Source: Pseudomonas sp. KK4
Lineage (GTDB): Bacteria; Pseudomonadota; Gammaproteobacteria; Pseudomonadales; Pseudomonadaceae
Assembly: GCF_001984065.1 (NCBI RefSeq)
Contig: NZ_LYVP01000034.1
Coordinates: 1 to 51,613, forward strand
Direction of reading: 5' to 3'
DNA: 51,613 bases
Shown here: positions 36,975 through 45,660 of the stretch, in pieces
Layout of the letters: the number at the start of each line of letters is the position of its first letter
Position numbering within the stretch: position 1 is the stretch's first letter
Notes under the pieces: model-generated
Database searches by the model: none
What the model saw: only the letters and a program-made list of their open reading frames with translations
Told to the model about the DNA's origin: nothing
Made by a program: the position numbers and the translations under genes

Positions 36975-36995
36975 CCGGAACAGGCGCCAGAGAAC

Positions 36996-37862
36996 CTAGC
37001 GCTGCATGCCCCAACGCTTCACCGTCACCCGCTCCAGCGAATCAAACACCAGGTTCTCCACCAGCAAGCCAATCAGAATCACCACCGCCAACCCGGCAAA
37101 TACCTTGTCGGTGTACAGCTCGTTGCGATTCTGGAAGATGTACCAGCCCAACCCACCCTTGCCGCTGGTCGCACCGAACACCAGTTCTGCGGCAATCAGC
37201 GTGCGCCAGGCAAACGCCCAGCCGATCTTCAGGCCGGCGAGGATCGACGGCAGCGCCGCCGGGATCAGGATGAACAGCACGAAGCGCATGCCCTTGAGGC
37301 CGTAGTTGCGCCCGGCCATGCGCAGGGTTTCCGACACACCCAGGAACCCGGCATAGGTGTTCAGCGCCAGCGCCCACAGCACCGAGTGCACCAGCACGAA
37401 AATCAGGCTGTTCTGCCCCAGGCCAAACCACAGCAGCGCCAGCGGCAACAGCGCGATGGCCGGCAGCGGGTTGAACATCGAGGTCAGGGTACTGAGCAGG
37501 TCGCGACCGAACTGGGTCGACACCGCCAGGGTGGTCAGGCCGAACGCCAGGACGATGCCGATCAAGTAGCCCTTGACCAGTACCACCAGGGAAATCCACA
37601 CCTTGCCGAGCAACTCGCCGCTGAGCAGACCGTCGTACAGCGCACTGGCGGTTTGCAGAAAGCTTGGCAGCAACAAGTCGTTGTTCTGCACGCGGGCGAT
37701 TACTTCCCAAAGCACCGCGAGCAATATCAGGATCAGGCTTTTGCGAATCCAGCCCTGTTGCCACAGGCGCTGACTCAGAGGCAGTTCACGCTCCAGCGGC
37801 ACGCTGGTGAGTGGCTGCAGAACGGTTTCGAACTCTTCACGCGGGGATGATAAATGGCTCAT
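36996..37862 (-). CDS. Sulfonate/taurine-type ABC transporter permease
   Basis: The 288-residue permease has about six membrane segments and the SsuC/TauC-type loop LGVSETLRMAGRNYGLKGM with a following ILIPAALPSILAG. The start at 37862 has GAGGAGGGCC upstream; the longer frame to 38000 runs into the ATPase gene and was rejected. It is the last ABC gene of the locus: dioxygenase, binding protein, ATPase, permease. The substrate class (sulfonate, taurine or sulfate ester) comes from family and context, not from a recognised orthologue. Confidence 0.88.
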   Translation of the reverse strand: MSHLSSPREEFETVLQPLTSVPLERELPLSQRLWQQGWIRKSLILILLAVLWEVIARVQNNDLLLPSFLQTASALYDGLLSGELLGKVWISLVVLVKGYLIGIVLAFGLTTLAVSTQFGRDLLSTLTSMFNPLPAIALLPLALLWFGLGQNSLIFVLVHSVLWALALNTYAGFLGVSETLRMAGRNYGLKGMRFVLFILIPAALPSILAGLKIGWAFAWRTLIAAELVFGATSGKGGLGWYIFQNRNELYTDKVFAGLAVVILIGLLVENLVFDSLERVTVKRWGMQR

Positions 37863-37884
37863 CGGGCCCTCCTCGAACACTGGC

Positions 37885-38745
37885 TCAATAAGCGATGCGG
37901 ATGTCGGCGAAATCCAGTTCGCGCTCGGTTTGCGGCGACTGGCCCTCATCGAACAACAACCGGTGAATGCGCCGCGCCGATTCCTGGAATGCCACGCCAC
38001 CGAGGCTGTGCAGATCGTACTGGTGACTGTGCACCTCTGCCCTCACCCGCCCCGGGTGCGGCGACAGCAACAGGATGCGGTTGCCCACCACCAGCGCCTC
38101 TTCGATCGAGTGGGTGACGAACAACAGCGTGAAGCGCACCTCTTCCCACAGCAACAGCAACTCTTCCTGCATCTTGCGCCGGGTCAGCGCATCGAGGGCG
38201 GCGAAGGGTTCGTCCATGAGGAGGATTTTCGGCTGCATCGCCAGGGCTCGGGCGATCGCCACTCGCGCTTTCATGCCGCCGGACAAGGTATGCGGATAAG
38301 CATCGGCAAACGCCGCCAGACCGACCTTTTCCAAGTAGTGGAGCGCTCGCTCTTCGGCCTCTTTGCGCTTGAGGGTTTTGGAAGCCAGCAGTGGAAACAT
38401 CACGTTCTGTTTGACGGTTTTCCACGGCGGCAATTGATCGAACTCCTGGAACACCACGATCCGGTCCGGCCCCGGCGCTTCCACGCGCTGGCCTTGCAGA
38501 CGAATCTCGCCCTCCACTGGCTGAATGAACCCGGCAGCGGCCTTGAGCAACGTCGATTTGCCGCATCCCGATGGGCCGAGCAATACAAAACGGTCCGCCG
38601 GGTCGATCTCGAAACTGACTTGATGGGTCGCCCGCACCACACGCTGGGGCGTGCGGTATTCGAGGCTGACGTTATCGACCGACAGCAACGCCTGGGTTGC
38701 TGCGTTCGGTTTGCTGACCGTGTGGCCTTGCAAAGGGGCGTTCAT
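37885..38745 (-). CDS. Sulfonate/taurine-type ABC transporter ATP-binding protein
   Basis: The 286-residue ATPase has Walker A GPSGCGKST (about 56-64), signature LSGGMKARVAIARA (LSGGM instead of LSGGQ, common in SsuB/TauB), Walker B ILLMDEP and H-loop THS. It powers the adjoining permease. The start at 38745 lies 5 nt past the binding-protein stop. The longer frame to 38799 overlaps the binding-protein gene and was rejected. Confidence 0.9.
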   Translation of the reverse strand: MNAPLQGHTVSKPNAATQALLSVDNVSLEYRTPQRVVRATHQVSFEIDPADRFVLLGPSGCGKSTLLKAAAGFIQPVEGEIRLQGQRVEAPGPDRIVVFQEFDQLPPWKTVKQNVMFPLLASKTLKRKEAEERALHYLEKVGLAAFADAYPHTLSGGMKARVAIARALAMQPKILLMDEPFAALDALTRRKMQEELLLLWEEVRFTLLFVTHSIEEALVVGNRILLLSPHPGRVRAEVHSHQYDLHSLGGVAFQESARRIHRLLFDEGQSPQTERELDFADIRIAY

Positions 38746-38750
38746 GACGG

Positions 38751-39776
38751 TCAGCTCCCTTGCAACGGTTTGGCGTCCTGGAAGAAGTAATCCTTCCACG
38801 AGTCCGGTTTGTTCTTGATCGCGCCGACGCGGTAGAGGAATTCGGCCAGCGGATAGGTGTTTTTCGGCGTGACGCTGAATTCGAACTGCGGGTTGTCGAT
38901 GATTTTCAGCAACGCGGCGCGGTCGATTTTCGCCTTGGTGACACGCAAGTAGGTATCCGCCGCGGCGCCCTTGTCGTTCTGGGCGAATTGCGCCGCTTCG
39001 GTCAACGCGTCGACGAAGGCCTTGTAGGTTTTCGGGTTTTCGTCACGGAATTTCTCGGTGGCGAACAACACGGTCGGCGAGTTCGGGCCGAGCACGTCGT
39101 AGGAGTTGAGCACCACGTGCACGTTGGGGTTTTCCAGCGCCTGATCCTGGAACGGCGGGTTGGAGAAGTGCCCGGTCAACTCGGTGCCGCCAGCGATCAG
39201 CGCCGCCGTGGCATCAGGGTGCGGTACGGCGATGGTGTACTTGTCCAGGCGATTGAATTCCTGGTCGCCCCACTGTTTGGCGGCGGCGTATTGCAGGAAG
39301 CGCGACTGCACCGATACCCCTACCGCTGGCACCGCGATGCGGTCCTTCTCGGTGAAATCGGCAATGGTCTTGACCTTCGGATTATTGCTCACCAGGTAGT
39401 ACGGGAAGTTGCCCAGCGAGGCCACGGCCTTGACGTTCTGCTTGCCGTGGGTGCGGTCCCAGATGGTCAGCAGCGGGCCGACACCGGCGCCGGCGATGTC
39501 GATGGACCCGGAGAGCAAGGCATCGTTGACCGCCGCGCCGCCGGACAGCTGAGTCCAGTCGACCTTGATGTCGATGCCTTCCTGCTTGCCGTACTTCTCG
39601 ATCAGGTTCTGATCGCGCACCACGTTGAGCAGCAGATAAACGATGCCGAACTGCTCGGCGATGCGGATTTCACCTTCGGCGTGGGCCACGGTCGGCGCCG
39701 CCAGGCTGCCGGCGATCAGGCTGAAACCCAGGCCGATGGCCGCGGCCAGCGGTGCAAAGGGAAGACGTTTGGACAT
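38751..39776 (-). CDS. Periplasmic sulfonate/taurine-type substrate-binding protein
   Basis: The 341-residue protein has a signal peptide (MSKRLPFAPLAAAIGLGFSL) with likely cleavage after AHA near residue 34, then a TauA/SsuA-type fold: IRIAEQFGIVYLL, LLSGSIDIAGAGVGPL and a PAVGVSVQSR segment. It delivers substrate to the ABC importer. It follows the dioxygenase gene by 18 nt. A TTG two codons earlier is possible but unneeded. Substrate unproven. Confidence 0.88.
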   Translation of the reverse strand: MSKRLPFAPLAAAIGLGFSLIAGSLAAPTVAHAEGEIRIAEQFGIVYLLLNVVRDQNLIEKYGKQEGIDIKVDWTQLSGGAAVNDALLSGSIDIAGAGVGPLLTIWDRTHGKQNVKAVASLGNFPYYLVSNNPKVKTIADFTEKDRIAVPAVGVSVQSRFLQYAAAKQWGDQEFNRLDKYTIAVPHPDATAALIAGGTELTGHFSNPPFQDQALENPNVHVVLNSYDVLGPNSPTVLFATEKFRDENPKTYKAFVDALTEAAQFAQNDKGAAADTYLRVTKAKIDRAALLKIIDNPQFEFSVTPKNTYPLAEFLYRVGAIKNKPDSWKDYFFQDAKPLQGS

Positions 39777-39794
39777 GATCAAATCTCCGACAAA

Positions 39795-40691
39795 TCAGAA
39801 AGGCGCGTCGCCCTGGATGGTGGTGCGATACAGCTTGCGGCGCAGATGGCTTGGGCACCCGGCGGCAAGGTGGATCAGCGAACGGTTGTCCCAGAACACC
39901 AGGTCGTGGGGCTGCCATTGATGGCGGTAGATGTTTTGCGCCAGCACGCTGTGGGCGTAGAGCTCGTCCAGCAGTTGCTTGCTCTCGTCTTCCGGCAGGC
40001 CAACGATGCGGGTGGTGAAGCCTTCGCTGACGAACAGCGCCTTGCGGCCGTTTTCCGGGTGAGTGCGCACCACCGGGTGGATAACTTCGGCCACTTGCGC
40101 CAGTTGCTCCGGGGTCAGGGTCGGGCGCCAGTTGCCTTCGAATTTGGTTTCGCTGTAGCGGGCCGTGTAGGAGTGCGCAGCGGAGCGTCCCTCGACGGCT
40201 TTGCGCAGTGCATCAGGCAGGCTGTCCCAGGCCTTGTGCATGTCGGCGAACAGCGTGTCTCCGCCCTCGGACGGCAACTCCTGAGCGTGCAGCATCGAGC
40301 CCAGGCTCGGCAGTTCCTTGTAGGACAGGTCGGAGTGCCAGAACTTGCCGGCATCGCCCAGGCCAATGTTCTGGCCGTTCTCGACGATGTTGGAAACGAT
40401 GAGGATTTCCGGGTGCCCGGCCAGCAGGAACTGCTTGAGCACGTGGATCTGCAACACGCCGAATCGGCGGCTGAAGGCGATCTGTTGTTCGGGGCTGATG
40501 CGCTGGTCGCGGAACACCACGACATGATGATCCAGGTGCGCGCGGTGAATGCGGGCGAAGTCCTGGTCATTGATCGGGCGGGACAAGTCCAGGCCAATGA
40601 TTTCGGCGCCGACGGCACCGCTGAACGGACGGATTTCGAATGCTTGCGGCGCGATGGTCGCGGCGCTTGGGCTAGCAGTGGCTGCAGACAT
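39795..40691 (-). CDS. TauD/TfdA-family 2-oxoglutarate Fe(II) dioxygenase
   Basis: The 298-residue enzyme has the iron triad H119, D121 (FWHSD) and H274 (NRSLIHLAAG), with R285 and R289 behind it for 2-oxoglutarate binding. It probably oxidises an organosulfur compound, releasing sulfite or sulfate, as TauD and AtsK do. It does not look like TauD or AtsK beyond the family motifs, so the substrate is open. GGAG precedes the ATG. It is the first gene of the operon with the ABC importer, and its promoter region carries a palindrome. Confidence 0.9.
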   Translation of the reverse strand: MSAATASPSAATIAPQAFEIRPFSGAVGAEIIGLDLSRPINDQDFARIHRAHLDHHVVVFRDQRISPEQQIAFSRRFGVLQIHVLKQFLLAGHPEILIVSNIVENGQNIGLGDAGKFWHSDLSYKELPSLGSMLHAQELPSEGGDTLFADMHKAWDSLPDALRKAVEGRSAAHSYTARYSETKFEGNWRPTLTPEQLAQVAEVIHPVVRTHPENGRKALFVSEGFTTRIVGLPEDESKQLLDELYAHSVLAQNIYRHQWQPHDLVFWDNRSLIHLAAGCPSHLRRKLYRTTIQGDAPF

Positions 40692-40812
40692 TAATTACTC
40701 CCACGCACGGCACGCTCAAGGGCGCGCGCGTCGATCAGAAACTCACGGATGTCGTGTTGGTTCGTGTCGTGCGGCGCGCCGATTGGTCGGCAGGTACGCA
40801 GGAGTGTGACTT

Positions 40813-40824
40813 TATAGCTATAAG
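40813..40824. promoter_or_regulatory. 12-nt perfect palindrome upstream of the TauD-like operon
   Basis: TTATAGCTATAA at 40813-40824 lies about 120 nt upstream of the dioxygenase start in an AT-rich divergent intergenic region (40692-40918). It could be an operator or a promoter -10 context. No factor can be assigned. Confidence 0.4.
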
Positions 40825-40918
40825 AAGAGGATTTTAAATACCGTTAGCGAATAACCATATGGCGTATTTCACCTATGCTGCTGACAGCATGACGCGGTTC
40901 TTTTCCGAGGGATGATCC

Positions 40919-41284
40919 ATGTTCTACGTGCAACGCAATGCAGAAGGGCAACTGATGCGCGTCGAAACAGAAGCCTATGCAGACGCTACGGAGACGCTGC
41001 CGGCCGACCACCCCGACCTGCAGGCCTGGTTTGCCAATGAGGTCATGGCCACCAGCGTCAAGCAGCTCAAGCAGATCAAACAACTCAAGCAGCTGCGCCA
41101 GAGCGACCTGGAAATGATCCGGGTACTCGACGACTTGATCGAGGTGTTGATCAGCAAAGGCGTGATCCTCGTCACCGACCTGCCGGCGCCGGCGCAGGCC
41201 AAACTCATGGACCGGTCCCAGGCCCGGGAGGCGTTGGGGGGGTTGAGTCATTTGGTCGATGATGATGAGGAAGGGTTTATCTAG
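40919..41284 (+). CDS. Small conserved Pseudomonas protein with coiled-coil repeat
   Basis: The 121-residue protein begins MFYVQRNAEGQLMRVE and has a striking Lys/Gln/Leu run (QLKQIKQLKQLRQ, about 43-56) that predicts a coiled coil, then an acidic C-terminus ending DDDEEGF. From memory such proteins are often mislabelled as tryptophan synthase beta in Pseudomonas genomes; there is no sign of that enzyme here. Function unknown. It is transcribed alone, divergent from the dioxygenase operon. Confidence 0.78.
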   Translation: MFYVQRNAEGQLMRVETEAYADATETLPADHPDLQAWFANEVMATSVKQLKQIKQLKQLRQSDLEMIRVLDDLIEVLISKGVILVTDLPAPAQAKLMDRSQAREALGGLSHLVDDDEEGFI

Positions 41285-41309
41285 GTCAGAAGATCATTGC
41301 CTGTTCGGA

Positions 41310-41392
41310 CGCCTTCGCGAGCAAGCCCGCTCCCACAGTTGTCCGAGTTGCCTGGGCGCGTGCGATCGAATGTGGCTTGCTCGCGCAGGCGG
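41310..41392. repeat. Degenerate REP palindrome pair between convergent genes
   Basis: The left arm is canonical (TTCGCGAGCAAGCCCGCTCC). The right arm (AATGTGGCTTGCTCGCGCAG) has lost the GAGCGGG part, so the pair is asymmetric. Confidence 0.75.
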
Positions 41393-41419
41393 ACTCATTG
41401 ACGGCACGGCTTCAACGGC

Positions 41420-43363
41420 TTACCAAGGCTTGGGCTCGCCGATCAACCGCCCCTGAACCCCATACACCCCCATCTCGCGAATCACCGCCAGCTCGCCCTC
41501 GGTTTCCACCTGCTCGGCAATCAGCGGCAGGTCGATGCTGTGGGCCGCACGCTGGATGGCTTCGATGAACAGGCGCTTGTCGCTCTCCTGATCGATCGCA
41601 CGGATATAGCTGCCGTCGATTTTCAGGTACGCCAGTCCGAGTCGCGCCAGGTTGCCGATCATGCTGAAGCGCCCGCCGAAGTGTTGCAGGCTCAGCGAGA
41701 ACCCGAGGCCACGCAAACGCCGTGTCAGGTCTTCGAGCAGAGCCTGCTCCGGCAGTTGCTCCTCGCCGATTTCCAGGGTCAAGCGCGACCCCAGATTGGA
41801 ATGTGAGCGCAGCAATTCAAGAAGCGCATTGAGCGCCTGCGGATCTTCCAGGCTGGCTGAAGACAGGTTCAGCGCCAGCGATGCCTCGTGGTCGGCCATC
41901 TGCTCCAGCACCAGCTCCAGCATCAGACGATCCAGCCGCGCAGTCCAGCCGAAGCGCTGCAGCCAGGGCAGGAAGCGCCCGGCCGTGACGCTCTGGCCGT
42001 GGTCGTCGATCAGCCGGGACAGCACTTTGTAATGCAGCACCAGTTGCGTGTCCTGACTGGCCACCACCGGCTGGAAATACAATCTGAAACGGCGTTGATT
42101 GAGCGCCTGATCCAGCAGGTTGTGCCAGGCATGATGATCATCGCCGACATCCGCCGACGCGCTGTGATCCAGGCAGACCCAATGGCTATCGACCTGGCCC
42201 TCGGCCTGCGCCAAGGCCTGATCCGCCAGCCCCAGCACCGCTTGCGGTGTGTCGCCGTGAACGAACGGCGCCAACCCGATGGCCGCAACCGAGGCCACGT
42301 CGGTCGCGCCCGTGGCGTGCAGGCTGGCCAGGGCCGTGTCGAGGTGTTGCGCCAGTTGCAGCGCTTCTTCGCGCATCAACCCCGGCGCCAGCACGGCAAA
42401 CTCGCCGCCGCGAATACGCGTGACCAGGTTTTGCGTCACCGGATATCGCGCGCACGCACGGGATAACTGTTCGCCGACCGCCTGCAGCAGTTCGTCGGTG
42501 CGCTGCCCGCCCAGGCGTTGGTTCAGCCCCGCCAGGTCCTGCACCCGCAACAACAGCAGGTAACCGGAGCTGGCCTGTTCCGGGTTGCTGACCCGGGCGT
42601 GCAATTGCATCTCGAAATAGCGGCGATTGGCGAGCCCTGTCAGGTTGTCCTGATAGGACTCGGTGCGCAGTTTTTCGCTGCGCTCGGCCTGCTCCTGAAA
42701 CAACGCCTTGAGCTTCTCGACCATCTGGTTCATGGCTTGCACCACGCGCCGCAATTCCGGCGTGCGCGGCAGCTCGGGCAGGCTCAGGAACTCACGACGG
42801 GCGATGGCGTGGGACTGTTGCACCATGTAATCGAGTGGTTTCAGCTGCCGACGCAGCAACAGCGCCCCCAGTATCGCGCTGACCACACCGCAGATCAGCA
42901 GCCACGCCAGGCTGCCCAGGGCGCTTTGCCACAACTTGGACAGGGCGAACATCGGATGGCTGACCACCTCGACCCGCGCCGCCTGCTCCCAGCCACGGCT
43001 GACAATCGCATCGCCACCGGCAGGCTCCAGGCCGATCAGCCTGACGAACCAGTCCGGGACGTGGGTATCGGCAGGAATGCCGTTGCGCTCCACCAGGGTC
43101 TTGCCGTTGGCCAGATCCACTACCCGGATGCTCGCGTAGTAACCACTGTCGAAGATCGAGCTGACCAGCAGTTCGGTCATCGCCGGGTCGTCGATGTTGG
43201 GCGTCAGGGACAGCGCCAATGCCGTCGCGGCGTCCTGGGCATGGGAGCGCAACTGGTTGACGTACTGGGTACGCGAACTCTCCAGGCTGACCATGAAGCT
43301 GCCGGTGAAGGCGACGACCAGGAACAGACAGATAGCGAGCAACAACTGTTTGAACAAGGACAT
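41420..43363 (-). CDS. lapD: Cyclic-di-GMP receptor LapD controlling biofilm adhesin release
   Basis: The 647-residue inner-membrane protein matches P. fluorescens LapD: membrane segment 1 (MSLFKQLLLAICLFLVV), a periplasmic output domain, membrane segment 2 (about 152-172), a HAMP, a degenerate GGDEF (RGGEF) and a degenerate EAL in which EAL reads KVL (HYKVLSR). It is therefore a binder, not an enzyme. With c-di-GMP bound it holds LapG away from LapA. The start at 43363 is the conserved MSLFKQ; a longer frame adds 48 poor residues. It ends the lapG-lapD pair. Confidence 0.96.
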   Translation of the reverse strand: MSLFKQLLLAICLFLVVAFTGSFMVSLESSRTQYVNQLRSHAQDAATALALSLTPNIDDPAMTELLVSSIFDSGYYASIRVVDLANGKTLVERNGIPADTHVPDWFVRLIGLEPAGGDAIVSRGWEQAARVEVVSHPMFALSKLWQSALGSLAWLLICGVVSAILGALLLRRQLKPLDYMVQQSHAIARREFLSLPELPRTPELRRVVQAMNQMVEKLKALFQEQAERSEKLRTESYQDNLTGLANRRYFEMQLHARVSNPEQASSGYLLLLRVQDLAGLNQRLGGQRTDELLQAVGEQLSRACARYPVTQNLVTRIRGGEFAVLAPGLMREEALQLAQHLDTALASLHATGATDVASVAAIGLAPFVHGDTPQAVLGLADQALAQAEGQVDSHWVCLDHSASADVGDDHHAWHNLLDQALNQRRFRLYFQPVVASQDTQLVLHYKVLSRLIDDHGQSVTAGRFLPWLQRFGWTARLDRLMLELVLEQMADHEASLALNLSSASLEDPQALNALLELLRSHSNLGSRLTLEIGEEQLPEQALLEDLTRRLRGLGFSLSLQHFGGRFSMIGNLARLGLAYLKIDGSYIRAIDQESDKRLFIEAIQRAAHSIDLPLIAEQVETEGELAVIREMGVYGVQGRLIGEPKPW

Positions 43364-43376
43364 CTGTGGGCAGCTC

Positions 43377-44153
43377 CTAGTTAGTGGTCTCGACCGGGAA
43401 TCCTTCGGCCTGCATTCTCTTGAGCAGCTCCTGCCAGCGGGACAGGCGCTTGGTGTCACCGACCTTCTGGTTGCCCTTGGCACCGGGCAGCCACAACCCT
43501 TCTGCATTGAAAGAGTAGACCGGCAGCAAGTCGGTTCGTTGGCTGGCCGGCTGGATATCGTCGATCAGGCTGTCTAGCACCAGCGGCATGGCGTCCGGGC
43601 TGGCGTAGTAAGTCAGCACCATGTGCGCCCGGTTCAGGCGCAATGCCTTGACGTAGGTGATGCGCAACTTGTCGCTGGCAACCCCCAGATGACGCAGGCT
43701 GAAGTACTTGGCGATAGCGTAGTCCTCGCAATCGCCAGCGCCTTTCCACAAGGCTTCGATCGGGGTTTCCCAATAATCGACCTGATGCCAGAGGTCGACG
43801 TCCTCAACGTAGCGCACCCGCTGGTTGAAGAAGCGGTTGACCCGGTTGAGCAGGTCCACATCGCCGGCGGGTGTGCGGTTGGCCAGCAGCCGCTGCCAAT
43901 CATCAATACGCTGCTGACCTTCGCCCAAAGGTCCGTACAATGCCTGCGCCCGACTTTTGATCAGGGCAAAGTCCCAATCGACCGGTGCATCGCCCAGCAC
44001 ATCGCCCAACATCATGCCGACGAGCAGCAATGCGCCACACAGCCAGCTGAACGTCCGGGGAATGGGGATAGGTAACGCCAATGCGAGACATCCTGGGAAG
44101 GCAGGAGAAAGTCGTTTGATGGTGTAGGTTAGCCCGTTAAAAAACAATGGCAC
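43377..44153 (-). CDS. lapG: Periplasmic cysteine protease LapG
   Basis: The 258-residue transglutaminase-like protease cleaves the adhesin LapA at its N-terminus when LapD lets it go. The triad is visible as C142 (GAGDCEDYA, with flanking acidic residues for calcium), H177 (RAHMVL) and D194 (LVLDSL); the spacing fits the family. A hydrophobic export segment lies at about 35-52. The start shown is GTG with no strong ribosome site; the true start may be slightly downstream. It lies 13 nt upstream of lapD. LapA itself is outside the window. Confidence 0.94.
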   Translation of the reverse strand: MPLFFNGLTYTIKRLSPAFPGCLALALPIPIPRTFSWLCGALLLVGMMLGDVLGDAPVDWDFALIKSRAQALYGPLGEGQQRIDDWQRLLANRTPAGDVDLLNRVNRFFNQRVRYVEDVDLWHQVDYWETPIEALWKGAGDCEDYAIAKYFSLRHLGVASDKLRITYVKALRLNRAHMVLTYYASPDAMPLVLDSLIDDIQPASQRTDLLPVYSFNAEGLWLPGAKGNQKVGDTKRLSRWQELLKRMQAEGFPVETTN

Positions 44154-44276
44154 GGTGCGATCACCGCCAGCGGGCTAAACTTGAATGCAGGCGCTCTGCG
44201 CTGCGTTTGACAAGCCGTCACGCCGTACTAGTGTCAGTTGGATCCAAATTTATTCAGTCAATCAGGGTGCGTTGTA

Positions 44277-44987
44277 GTGACACAAAAGCCCAACCCTCTC
44301 AGCAGTATCAAGGTCAACGGGCCGATTCCCGCTCACCTGGCGCGGTCGGTGATCGAAGAAACATTGCGTGCGGCGATTCTCGATGGCCGCCTGCCCTGCG
44401 GCATTGCCCTGCGCCAGCAGGATCTGGCCGATCTGTTCGGGGTCAGCCGCATGCCGGTGCGCGAGGCCCTGCGTCAGTTGGAAGCCCAGTCGCTGCTCAA
44501 CGTGATCGCGCATAAAGGCGCAGTCGTTGCGCCGCTGGTCCAGGGGGACGCCGCAGAAACCTATGCGCTGCGCATTCTGTTGGAGTCCGAAGCGTTGCGC
44601 CTGTCGGTCCCGTTGCTCGAGGCTTCGGACCTGGAACAGGCAGTTCGCTACATCGACGAACTGGAAACGGAAACCGACTACAGCAAAATCGGCCGGCTCA
44701 ATCGTTTGTTTCACATGTCGCTTTACAGCAAAGCTCCCAACCAGCGTCTGCTGAAGCTGATCGATGAAGCGCTCAATGAGGAGGAGCGCTTCCTGCGTTT
44801 CAACCTGCAAGCCATGGGATTGGGCAAGTTGTCCCAGGAAGATCACCGAGCGCTGTTGCGCGCTGCAGAAAATCGCGATGTCGAAACCTCGATGAATCTG
44901 CTCGTGCATCACCTTAATCGTGGGGTTGAGGTGATGACTCGCTACCTTGCGAGTCCTGAAGCTCAAAATCGAAAAGCTCTGAAGTAA
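44277..44987 (+). CDS. GntR-family (FadR/FCD type) transcriptional regulator
   Basis: The 236-residue protein has an N-terminal GntR winged HTH (about 15-75; LADLFGVSRMPVREALRQLE) and a helical FCD ligand domain with histidines (HMSLYSK, HRALL, HHLNRG) that may bind a metal. The GTG at 44277 with AGGG upstream is preferred to a TTG 13 codons earlier. It is divergent from lapG and 670 nt before the mgo-type operon, so it might control either; this is not known. Confidence 0.88.
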   Translation: MTQKPNPLSSIKVNGPIPAHLARSVIEETLRAAILDGRLPCGIALRQQDLADLFGVSRMPVREALRQLEAQSLLNVIAHKGAVVAPLVQGDAAETYALRILLESEALRLSVPLLEASDLEQAVRYIDELETETDYSKIGRLNRLFHMSLYSKAPNQRLLKLIDEALNEEERFLRFNLQAMGLGKLSQEDHRALLRAAENRDVETSMNLLVHHLNRGVEVMTRYLASPEAQNRKALK

Positions 44988-45660
44988 CGCCTACGATCAT
45001 CCCAGACCTGCAGGAGCATGCGGGCAAGTCGGCACGCCGCCCGCAAACGCCTACAGAACGCACCTACACGAACGATCCGCTTACATTTTTCCCCTCTCCA
45101 GGCCCATCTCCGATTCCCGGTTCCCGGTGATAGCGGCTGCCTTGAATTACGCTCAATCCTGGGTCGACAACGAACCATGAACGGGCGACACCTGCAGCAG
45201 TGGCGCAGACCCCATACCAAGAACCAACGGAAGGAGTCTTGCCCCGGGATCGGAAGGGTCGATGTCACCCTTGGCCCACTTCCGCCCAAAGATATCTCCT
45301 CACAATTTCATCCAGAAAGTTGCTTCGAGTGAGGCATTCACTCTTTATAAAAATTCTGACTTATCTAAGCCGGAAGGAGCAGCCACGCCTAAATAAAACT
45401 TTATATAAAAGTCTTATCGGAAGTTATCGCGCCTGAAAAAGTCAAACTTTTAAATACCAACAAAATAACTTGCCCGATACTTGTTTTGTGTATTAGCTTT
45501 TTTTACGCCGCCCGCTGTCAGCGCCTTACGGCCTTATCACGACGAACTTACCGCACGTTACGAATATCAATTCGTACGAAGCGCTGGCTTGCCAACCTAG
45601 AAGTTCATACAGCAATTAACGCCTATCAGAACATCAGTCCAAAACACTTGAGGGTTATTC
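44988..45660. other. Long AT-rich leader upstream of the mgo/pvf-type operon
   Basis: About 670 bp with no supported gene. The first half is ordinary GC-rich sequence. The second half (from about 45330) is clearly AT-rich and holds a dyad at 45398-45412 and many TTAT/TAAA tracts. It should contain the operon promoter and perhaps a long 5' leader. Frames of about 60-100 codons exist but lack ribosome sites and look non-coding. Confidence 0.6.
45398..45412. promoter_or_regulatory. Dyad ACTTT-ATATA-AAAGT upstream of the mgo/pvf-type operon
   Basis: Perfect 5-bp arms at 45398-45402 and 45408-45412 in AT-rich DNA, about 250 nt before the first gene. It may be an operator or part of a promoter. 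AT-rich dyads arise easily by chance, so confidence is low. Confidence 0.3.

Noticed and set aside
39795..40691. Calling the dioxygenase AtsK or TauD
   Set aside because: Only family motifs match; sequences around the iron site differ from those I recall, so no symbol was given.
40919..41284. Tryptophan synthase beta label
   Set aside because: At 121 residues with a Lys/Gln coiled-coil run and no PLP site, it cannot be that enzyme.
44140..44165. Sigma-54-like TGGCACG near lapG
   Set aside because: The -12 GC element is missing at the required distance.
45018..45436. Open frames of about 80-100 codons in the mgo leader
   Set aside because: They lack ribosome sites and known motifs and lie partly in AT-rich control DNA.
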